Assembly (NCBI RefSeq): GCF_009933255.1
Contig: NZ_MAEI01000019.1
Coordinates: 9,227 to 73,226, forward strand
Direction of reading: 5' to 3'
Length of the DNA stretch: 64,000 nucleotides
DNA from: Enterococcus diestrammenae
Lineage (GTDB): Bacteria > Bacillota > Bacilli > Lactobacillales > Enterococcaceae
In this document: positions 56,619-64,000 of the stretch, piece after piece
Layout of the letters: every line of letters begins with the position of its first letter
Position numbering within the stretch: position 1 is the stretch's first letter
Position numbers and translations under genes: made by a program
Notes under the pieces: generated by a model
Database searches by the model: none
Told to the model about the DNA's origin: nothing
What the model saw: the letters and a program-made list of their open reading frames with translations, nothing else

Positions 56619-56726
56619 GCTAAAAGGCGTTGCCCAGAAAGTGAGTGATAAGAATGAAATACCACAGTGACGTTCTTGGTCACGTGGGATTTTAGGATTA
56701 TCACCGAACTTTCTACGCTTTTTAGC
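56619..56726 (-). repeat. Compound hairpin C, upstream of atpA
   Basis: 108 nt. Outer stem GCTAAAAGGCGT/ACGCTTTTTAGC (12 pairs with one G-U), second AGAAAGT/ACTTTCT, middle GTGATAA/TTATCAC, inner CCAC and GTGAC stems, 7-nt loop. It shares GTTG(C/T)(C/T)CAGAAAG and GAGTGATAAGAA with hairpin B, but arms differ with pairing kept. Confidence 0.85.
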
Positions 56727-56747
56727 CGAAATACCTAATTGTGCTAT

Positions 56748-56846
56748 GACAGCTTGCTCTGGAATTGAGCAATAAGACAGGAGACGATTGGTGACGAATT
56801 TAGTCACCAATTGGCTCATGGCTTATTGCCGAAATTCCCAGCTGTC
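56748..56846 (-). repeat. Compound hairpin D, tandem to C
   Basis: 99 nt. Outer stem GACAGCT/AGCTGTC, second GGAATT/AATTCC, middle GCAATAAG/CTTATTGC, inner ATTGGTGAC/GTCACCAAT, 7-nt loop. The plus-strand boundary GAAATACCTAAT(T)GTGCT stands on both sides of D; a shorter form, ACCTAATGTGCT, borders C. Confidence 0.85.
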
Positions 56847-56885
56847 GAAGCCGAAATACCTAATGTGCTGCTTCACTGAAACAGC

Positions 56886-57954
<1,069 letters not shown>

Positions 57955-58037
57955 TTAGGATTAACTCGTGCCCGATTAAAGCACTCAAAAAAGCGAAAGA
58001 CAAATTTTATAACGTTGACTTCCGCTCTTATAGTCTT

Positions 58038-58301
<264 letters not shown>

Positions 58302-59030
58302 TTAGTGTTCTGATTCCACCTTGTGGCTCATAAATACCATCGACAAAGTGACGAATACATAAGCTTGGATTGCACCAATAAACAGTGAGAACCCAATCCA
58401 AATCATCTCCAGTGGCATGACGATTGGCAATGACCACCAGCCTAAACTGTTTGCCATTGAGACGATCAATCCCAATAAGACTTCACCGGCATAGATGTTC
58501 CCATAGAGACGTAAGCCCAAGGTGATTACATTGGTAAACTCTTCAATAATCTTGATCGGTAACAAGAAGGATACCGGCTCCAAGAAGGAGTTTTTGATGT
58601 AACCACGAAATCCAAATTTTTGAACTCCGAAGAAATGAGTGATGACGATCATCATCATGGCTAATGACATGGTCACAATCGGATCAGCTGTGGGACTCTT
58701 CCAAAAGGAAAATTCTTGCCCCCCTCGATCGATTGCCAGCTTAGTGATCAGCCCGATTTCGTTGGCAACAAAGATAAACAAAAACAGCGTTACCGACATC
58801 AAATGAAAATTGTTGACTTCTTTAGTTGAAAGATTGTCTTTCAAGATGCCCCGTACAAAATCGATTAACCATTCAATCACATTTTGCTTTCCTTTTGGCC
58901 GCAATTGTAAATTCCGTGTACAAAAGAAGACAAAAGCAAATACGATAACACACGACAATAACGTCATTGACACGACCGTTCCATCAAACCAGACTGGACC
59001 TATGTGGAACATCCAGGATTTTTCTTCCAA
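58302..59030 (-). CDS. atpB: ATP synthase a subunit
   Basis: The 242-residue channel subunit has five to six helices and the essential Arg in the segment ITLGLRLYGNIYAGEVLLGLI. The start is taken as TTG 59030 (LEEKSWMFHIGPVWFDG), with AGAGGTGAGG just upstream and a length matching the family. A longer form starting at 59063 is open but has no RBS. Confidence 0.92.
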   Translation of the reverse strand: MEEKSWMFHIGPVWFDGTVVSMTLLSCVIVFAFVFFCTRNLQLRPKGKQNVIEWLIDFVRGILKDNLSTKEVNNFHLMSVTLFLFIFVANEIGLITKLAIDRGGQEFSFWKSPTADPIVTMSLAMMMIVITHFFGVQKFGFRGYIKNSFLEPVSFLLPIKIIEEFTNVITLGLRLYGNIYAGEVLLGLIVSMANSLGWWSLPIVMPLEMIWIGFSLFIGAIQAYVFVTLSMVFMSHKVESEH

Positions 59031-59116
59031 ATTCCTCACCTCTTTTCCTGCAATTTTCCTCAATCTCTTTTGGTAATGAATAATGCCAAAATGCTTTAAG
59101 GCGGATAACCAATGGA

Positions 59117-59145
59117 ATCATACCACCATGAAAAGAAAATTTCAA
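59117..59145 (-). promoter_or_regulatory. Promoter of the atp operon
   Basis: -35 TTGAAA (59140-59145), 17-bp spacer, -10 TATGAT (59117-59122) with TGG extension, on the minus strand, giving a leader of about 80 nt. Confidence 0.8.
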
Positions 59146-59226
59146 AGTATTTTCACGAAAATTAGACAAAGTCACTATTTTGCCGGGTTTTCTCTAAAAT
59201 CCCTTGAAAACTACTGAGAAATCCAA

Positions 59227-59290
59227 CTTTTTTGGTAGGGCCTTCATCGTTGGAAAAACCACCTCCAATTGACTAAATGCTACCAAAAAG
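59227..59290. other. Inverted repeat between smpB and the atp promoter
   Basis: CTTTTTTGGTAG (59227-59238) and CTACCAAAAAG (59280-59290) are inverted arms with 41 bp between. No clear T-tract on either strand. It may be the smpB-side terminator or an operator for the atp promoter. The rest of 59031-59446 is AT-rich. Confidence 0.45.
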
Positions 59291-59446
59291 GGCGATTTTA
59301 ATAAAGTAATATCCCTCAAATGTCGTGGATTTTTTATGAGTATTTCATGAGGAAAAATTCGTTTTTAACTTAATTTAAGCGCTGTTTTCGACAGATCTTT
59401 CCTTTTATTAGAAAATTCTATCGATAAAACTTTCTGATAAGTATTA

Positions 59447-59905
59447 TTAACGATTTTTCAAGGCCCGAGAAATCTGCCGTTCTTGGTCTTTTCGTTTCAA
59501 GGTTTCTCGTTTGTCGTATTGCTTTTTCCCTTGAGCCAAGCCGATTAAAACCTTAGCATAGCCATCTTTTAAATAGACTTTCAAAGGGACCACCGTCATT
59601 GAGGCTTGCTTCATTTCGCCGTAGAGACGATCAATCTGCTTGCGATGCAACAACAGTTTGCGGGTCCGCAGGGGATCGTGGTTAAAAATATTCCCTTGTT
59701 CGTAGGGACTGATATGGACATTGTAAAGATACGCCTCGCCATTGCGAATCCGGACAAAACCATCTTTCAAGTTGATGCGGCTATTGCGAATGGATTTGAT
59801 TTCGGTTCCTTGCAAGACGATGCCGGCCTCGATGGTATCGACAATCGTGTAATCGTGCCGGGCTTTTTTATTTTGGGCAATTAGTTTGCCTTCGCCTTTT
59901 GGCAT
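59447..59905 (-). CDS. smpB: SsrA-binding protein SmpB
   Basis: SmpB loads tmRNA on stalled ribosomes. The 152-residue protein has [28 protein letters not shown] and the C-terminal tail [18 protein letters not shown] 59905 has AGGAGG 7 nt upstream; an ATG 15 codons earlier lacks an RBS. It follows rnr by 66 bp. Confidence 0.97.
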   Translation of the reverse strand: MPKGEGKLIAQNKKARHDYTIVDTIEAGIVLQGTEIKSIRNSRINLKDGFVRIRNGEAYLYNVHISPYEQGNIFNHDPLRTRKLLLHRKQIDRLYGEMKQASMTVVPLKVYLKDGYAKVLIGLAQGKKQYDKRETLKRKDQERQISRALKNR

Positions 59906-59971
59906 CGGGATTCCTCCTACTCCATGGCGCCAATCGCAACGAAGGTTCATTTACGTTAGCGCCATTACTTC

Positions 59972-62374
59972 TTATTTATGGCCTTTTTTGATTCCTTTAT
60001 AAAAAGGTTTCTTGTTTTTGCGGCCTTTATTGGCTTTTTTACGAGCCTCATTGCTTTTTTTAGCTCCCCGGTTATTTTGATTACCGGATTTATTGCTGGC
60101 TTTTGCTTTAGCAGACTGTTCGGCTTTTTTACCGTTGTTTTGTTGCCGCTGTTGTTTTTCATTTTTACGGCGTCGTTTGCGATTGGCTTGCGGACGTTGG
60201 ACTGGGGTAACTTCTTCAGCTGTCACCAACTCAAAATCAATATCATTGGTAACCGGGTCGGCCTTGACGACTTTGACCCGAACTTTTTGACCAATCTTAA
60301 AGGTCAGTCCCGTTCGTTCCCCTACCAAAACCAATTGTGTTTCCATAAAATGGAAATAATCTTGCTTCAAAGCGTTGATGTGGATCAAGCCTTCGATGGT
60401 GTTGGGTAATTCGATAAACAAGCCAAATTTGACGACGGAGCTAACCACTCCATCAAACTCTTCTCCCACGTGTTGAGCCATGTATTCGGCTTTCTTCATG
60501 GCATCCACTTCCCGTTCGCAATCCACCGCTCGCCGCTCCATTTGTGAAGCTTGAACCGCAATTTCCGGCAATTTCGCTGCCCAAGCTTGTTGTCGGGCTG
60601 GGCTTTTGTCTTCGGAATACGAGCGAATCAGGCGATGGACAATCAAATCCGGGTAACGACGAATCGGTGACGTAAAGTGAGTGTAATAATCTGCTGCTAA
60701 GCCATAATGTCCCAAGTTTTCTTCAGAATATTTGGCTTGTTGCATGGACCGCAGTAACATTTTATTCACCACAAAAGATTCTGGTTTAGTCGCCACATCT
60801 TCTACAATTTTTTGTAAATCTTTCGGAGTAATGCTGCCTTTAGTGGTCTTGACGACGAGCCCTAACGTCGAAGCAAAATCAAAGAAACGCCGGAGTTTAT
60901 CTTCTTTCGGTTCTTCATGGATTCGGTAGATAAAAGGGAGGTGCTGACGATTGAAATGTTCTGCCACCGTTTCATTAGCAGCTAGCATAAAGGATTCAAT
61001 CAAACGTTCCCCCAACCCCCGTTCTCGCAACAGAATGTCTTGAGGGTGGCCTTCTTCATCCACCACTACTTTGGCTTCGCGATCTTCGAAAGAAACGGCT
61101 CCTCGCCGGATACGCTTTGTTTCTAAAATCTGATGCAGTTCTGCCATTGATTGAAACATCGGTACTAAGTCACGGTAGCGTTCCATCGTGGCGGGGTTTT
61201 GCTCTTCTAAAATTTGATTCACCGCAGTATACGTCATGCGCTCCGTCGTTTGGATAAGGCTAGCAAAAATATCGTGAGCGACCACGTTTCCTTGTCCATC
61301 GATTTCCATCTCGCAACTCATAGTCAACCGAGGAACATGGGGATTTAACGAACAGATGCCATTAGACAGCCGCTGAGGAATCATGGGAATCACCCGATCT
61401 GTCAAATAAACACTCGTCCCTCGCTCAAAGGCTTCACCATCTAACGGACTATCTTCGGTGACATAATAAGAAACATCGGCAATATGGACGCCTAAGAAAA
61501 AGTTGCCATTGGCCAGTTTGCGAACGGCGACCGCATCATCCAAATCCTTAGCGTCTTCTCCATCAATGGTGACGATTTGTTGATTCCGTAAGTCACGGCG
61601 CTCTGGAAAGTCCGCTGGATCAATGCTATCAGGGACTTGATCTGCCTGCTGCAAAACAGCTGGTGGAAACTCCACTGGAATTCCATGAGCCACCACGATG
61701 GCCAAGATATCCATCCCTGGATCATTTTTATGCCCTAAAACCGACTTCACTAAACCTTCCAGACTGGTGGCATAACCTTTTTCAGGATAATGGGTAATTT
61801 CCACCAACACGATGGCCCCATCTACTGGGCGGATTCCCTCTGCTGCAATCATGACTTGAAGTTCCGCTTGCTTTTTATCCTTTGGTTTTACCACACCATA
61901 TAAATCCGTTTCCGCGATTTCTTCTTCCGAAAACAAACTAAATTCCCCAACAATCTGGGTAACCCCTCGTTTAAGGATTTCCACCACTTGCCCTTCTGGA
62001 CCTTTTTCAGCAAAAAGGTTCGCCGCTGCAGTGATGTCCACCGCTACCGTATCCCCGTCCATGGCATAGCCGGTAGCACCTTTGGGAATATAGATATCTT
62101 CTTCTTCCTCATCGTAATGAACAAAGCCAAAGCCCCGCTCATTGGCGCGAAAGGTACCTTCCAACAGCACTTGTGGTTCTGGTAATTTCAGTTTTCCTTT
62201 TTTGGTAAAAAACAAACTACCTTCTCTTTCCATCGCCGCGACAGTTTGGACCAAGGCTTTGAAATCCGTACTTTTTTGTAAGCCTAGACCGGCTGCTACC
62301 TCTTCCACGGAAAAACTCTTTTTAGTTTGTTCCTGAAGATAGTGCCTAATTTTTTCTTTTAGATTTTCCTTCAC
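59972..62374 (-). CDS. rnr: Ribonuclease R
   Basis: RNase R is a processive 3'-5' exoribonuclease that degrades structured RNA and works with tmRNA. The 800-residue protein has an N-terminal winged helix, cold-shock domains, the RNB catalytic domain with VTIDGEDAKDLDDAVAV (metal-binding Asp residues), HIADVSYYV, an S1 domain (EFDGVVSSVVKFGLFIEL) and a Lys/Arg-rich tail. The start is GTG 62374, overlapping the esterase stop by 1 nt; GAGG lies 7 nt upstream. Confidence 0.96.
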   Translation of the reverse strand: MKENLKEKIRHYLQEQTKKSFSVEEVAAGLGLQKSTDFKALVQTVAAMEREGSLFFTKKGKLKLPEPQVLLEGTFRANERGFGFVHYDEEEEDIYIPKGATGYAMDGDTVAVDITAAANLFAEKGPEGQVVEILKRGVTQIVGEFSLFSEEEIAETDLYGVVKPKDKKQAELQVMIAAEGIRPVDGAIVLVEITHYPEKGYATSLEGLVKSVLGHKNDPGMDILAIVVAHGIPVEFPPAVLQQADQVPDSIDPADFPERRDLRNQQIVTIDGEDAKDLDDAVAVRKLANGNFFLGVHIADVSYYVTEDSPLDGEAFERGTSVYLTDRVIPMIPQRLSNGICSLNPHVPRLTMSCEMEIDGQGNVVAHDIFASLIQTTERMTYTAVNQILEEQNPATMERYRDLVPMFQSMAELHQILETKRIRRGAVSFEDREAKVVVDEEGHPQDILLRERGLGERLIESFMLAANETVAEHFNRQHLPFIYRIHEEPKEDKLRRFFDFASTLGLVVKTTKGSITPKDLQKIVEDVATKPESFVVNKMLLRSMQQAKYSEENLGHYGLAADYYTHFTSPIRRYPDLIVHRLIRSYSEDKSPARQQAWAAKLPEIAVQASQMERRAVDCEREVDAMKKAEYMAQHVGEEFDGVVSSVVKFGLFIELPNTIEGLIHINALKQDYFHFMETQLVLVGERTGLTFKIGQKVRVKVVKADPVTNDIDFELVTAEEVTPVQRPQANRKRRRKNEKQQRQQNNGKKAEQSAKAKASNKSGNQNNRGAKKSNEARKKANKGRKNKKPFYKGIKKGHK

Positions 62375-63144
62375 TATTTTTCCTCATTCCAAGGTAAATT
62401 TTCAATAAAGTTCAGCACAGTTTGCTCAAATTGTTGATGAACAGGATCGACAGTGATGACGTGGCCACTTTCGGCAAACCAATGAAAACTAACATCTGTT
62501 TGCTGTAAGGCTTCAAGGGTTTGAAAAGCGGTGGCAGCTGAAATCAGCTCATCTTTTCCTCCTTGAGCAATGTAAACTGGCACACGCAACTGCTGTAGTT
62601 TCGTCGCCACTTCGGCACCTAATTCTTCTATCCCTTGCATCTGTTGTTGCTGAAGCTCTTTTACTTTCGTTAACCGTTGTTGCCTCTCCTCGGTTGGGAG
62701 CTCTGCCACTTGATATACTTGTTGGGCGTATTTCAAGAAATTTTCGGGGACATTGTTTTCATTTTTAAACAAGGGCGAGCAGAATACCCCTCCGCCAAGC
62801 AAAGGTAGGGTTGCTTGAGTCAACGCGTCCATCGCTAAAATTCCACCCATGGACAAGCCAAATACCGCCACTTGATCACAATCCTGTGCCAATGTAGCTA
62901 ACGCATCACTGACATCTTCGCGCCACTGCTGCACCGATACTTGCACAATTTCCAAAGGTTCCATCGTCCCGTGACCGGTTAACATCGGCGCTGAGACCGT
63001 GTACTGATGCTTTTCTAACAAACGACAAAGCATGCGCACATCATTGGGGCTTCCTGAGTAAGCATGTAAAAGCAAAATTCCCCGACGACTTTTTTTCACA
63101 TAAAAAGGTCTGGGAAGACTAGGTTTTCGTTGCATTTTTTTCAT
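62374..63144 (-). CDS. Carboxylesterase (alpha/beta-hydrolase)
   Basis: The 256-residue hydrolase has GILLLHAYSGSPNDVR (oxyanion side), the nucleophile elbow FGLSMGG, Asp in 'GGKDELIS' and His in ESGHVIT, a full Ser-Asp-His triad. It resembles the Est30-type carboxylesterase found between secG and rnr in many Firmicutes. Substrate unknown. ATG 63144 was taken; an ATG three codons later is also well placed. Confidence 0.92.
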   Translation of the reverse strand: MKKMQRKPSLPRPFYVKKSRRGILLLHAYSGSPNDVRMLCRLLEKHQYTVSAPMLTGHGTMEPLEIVQVSVQQWREDVSDALATLAQDCDQVAVFGLSMGGILAMDALTQATLPLLGGGVFCSPLFKNENNVPENFLKYAQQVYQVAELPTEERQQRLTKVKELQQQQMQGIEELGAEVATKLQQLRVPVYIAQGGKDELISAATAFQTLEALQQTDVSFHWFAESGHVITVDPVHQQFEQTVLNFIENLPWNEEK

Positions 63145-63339
63145 CACCTCGCACCTTTCATTCTACCATATTCAAACAGAAATATCGGCAAAAAGGCTAA
63201 GCCACTGCACCTGCATCTTTACTAAAGTCTTTAGTTAAAAACAAGCTTGTCCACTGATAACTAGCCTATTAGAAAAGCTAGAGGCATTCTTTCATTCCGA
63301 AGAGGACTAGTTTCTGAAGCCAAACATACCTTAATCTAT

Positions 63340-63375
63340 TAAAAAACCGTGACCTCCACATGGCGAAGTCACGGT
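63340..63375 (-). terminator. Intrinsic terminator of secG
   Basis: ACCGTGAC/GTCACGGT stem extended by TTC/GAG and followed by T6. After the T-tract comes the sequence also found next to the element at 34651. Confidence 0.9.
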
Positions 63376-63384
63376 AGCTTGGTC

Positions 63385-63621
63385 TTATTTTGATGACATA
63401 TAGGCTAAGACGAACAGCAAGATCATCCATATTGCGCCCATGATTGCGGTAGCACGCTGCATCACGGCTTCAAACCCGCGAGCTTTTTGCTTACCAAACA
63501 ATTCTCCAGCCCCGCCGGAAAAAGCACTGGCTGCACTATTTTGTTTACTTGGTTGCATCATGATGGCGATGATGATCACCACCGATAAAATAATGGTCAC
63601 TGCCAATAAAAATTCATACAT
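63385..63621 (-). CDS. secG: Preprotein translocase subunit SecG
   Basis: The 78-residue protein has two helices (~4-21 and 57-75) with the SecG signature 'MQPSKQNSAASAFSGGAGELFGKQKARG' between them. It aids SecYEG-mediated export. AAGGGAGC precedes ATG; TATGAT/TATACT (63658-63675) may hold its -10. Order secG, esterase, rnr, smpB is conserved in Firmicutes. Confidence 0.96.
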   Translation of the reverse strand: MYEFLLAVTIILSVVIIIAIMMQPSKQNSAASAFSGGAGELFGKQKARGFEAVMQRATAIMGAIWMILLFVLAYMSSK

Positions 63622-63782
63622 TCAGCTTTAGCTCCCTTCATTGCAAAATCACTCTAGTATACTTTATCATATCCCATGTCGTTTGGCTATCATCAATCCC
63701 ACAACTAACCGAAAAATGCATTCAGAAAAGCCGAACTTCCTTTGATAGTCATCATTTGAGCGGCCTACACTTCGATACTAAT

Positions 63783-64000
63783 CGAGTAGGAGATGAGAGA
63801 TTAATTCCCTCACCGACCTCTCACACCACCGTACGTACGGTTCCGTATACGGCGGTTCAGTTTTACATGACATGTTTTGTCTGATAATATGAACTTGCGG
63901 ATAGTAAGCCAAATCTTGCTAGTCGCTCATTTGTTATGGTAGTGGTTAAAACCCAAGAGTAGGCTATTCTGGCATATGATTTGCTAGAATAGCTGTTTTT
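63783..64000 (-). mobile_element. Group II intron, 3' end (partial)
   Basis: On the minus strand, after the reverse transcriptase stop, comes a domain V-like hairpin (63825-63856, ACCGCCGTA pairing with TACGGTGGT around a GGAACC apex), then GTGAGAGGTCGG and a domain VI-like stem ending CTCCTACTCGATT, as in bacterial group II introns. The 3' splice site is near 63783. The rest lies beyond the window. It sits about 160 bp upstream of secG. Confidence 0.8.
63863..64000 (-). CDS. Group II intron reverse transcriptase/maturase, C-terminus (partial)
   Basis: The frame is open to the window edge and ends at TAA (63863-63865). The 45 visible residues (e.g. YARIAYSWVLTTTITNERL and GLLSASSYYQTKHVM) look like the DNA-binding tail of LtrA-type proteins, which ends with 'TNxRL...GL.S...YY'. 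It lies directly before domain V, as expected. Confidence 0.7.
   Translation of the reverse strand, partial: KNSYSSKSYARIAYSWVLTTTITNERLARFGLLSASSYYQTKHVM

Overview
The window reads as chromosome of a low-GC Gram-positive coccus of the order Lactobacillales, most likely Enterococcus or a close relative. The signs are a copYZA plus copB copper system, an Lsa-type ABC-F gene, an F-type ATPase operon in the order atpB-E-F-H-A-G-D-C, the secG-esterase-rnr-smpB cluster, strong AGGAGG ribosome binding sites and intrinsic terminators after most units. This placement is from family resemblance only; no database was searched. Most genes lie on the minus strand.

Layout. 1-5.8 kb: the tail of a sortase-anchored protein, then a minus-strand run (DUF998-like membrane protein, propeller-like exoprotein, mprF) and khpA-rpsP. 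6-15.2 kb: an accessory block between rpsP and ffh holding an FMN reductase, a GH18 enzyme, a YtrA-type GntR/ABC/VanZ operon, tag, two GNATs, an Lsa-type ABC-F gene with an attenuator leader and a small membrane protein. 15.6-18 kb: ffh, ylxM and a DUF523 gene. 18.1-23.3 kb: a PhoP/PhoR-type two-component pair, a Rossmann protein and pstS behind a Pho-box array. 23.5-28.6 kb: a Bce-type peptide-antibiotic detoxification module. 29-32 kb: a GNAT with a disrupted start, an aminotransferase, a membrane protein and an orphan Phd/YefM-like gene. 32.2-38.3 kb: copper homeostasis, with copB cut off from copYZA by 867 bp of nested repeats. 38.4-41.1 kb: galM, tRNA-Tyr, tRNA-Gln, a DUF2969-like gene and an XRE regulator. 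41.5-46.9 kb: the branched-chain amino acid ABC operon livJHMGF with a CBS-ACT gene and a CodY-like box. 47-51.2 kb: GNAT, yidD, a 3D-domain cell wall protein, a 58-residue EpuA-like protein, murA and DUF1146. 51.8-59.1 kb: the ATP synthase operon. 59.4-63.6 kb: smpB, rnr, esterase, secG. The right edge is the 3' end of a group II intron.

The most unusual content is non-coding. Two gaps of the ATP synthase operon, just before atpD and just before atpA, each carry a pair of about 100-nt compound hairpins. The four share one architecture but differ in stem sequence, so the pairing is kept by compensatory change. The copA-copB gap holds a roughly 320-bp palindromic element that ends in a T-tract on the cop strand, two copies of a short hairpin repeat, and a second palindromic repeat family that is itself interrupted by a third copy of the short repeat between 6-bp direct repeats. 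Related copies of the second family lie at 11.8, 15.4 and 23.3 kb.

The genes point to a cell-envelope and stress theme: membrane lysinylation, antibiotic sensing and export, peptidoglycan synthesis, phosphate and copper control. Around this sit core functions in translation rescue, protein targeting and energy conversion.
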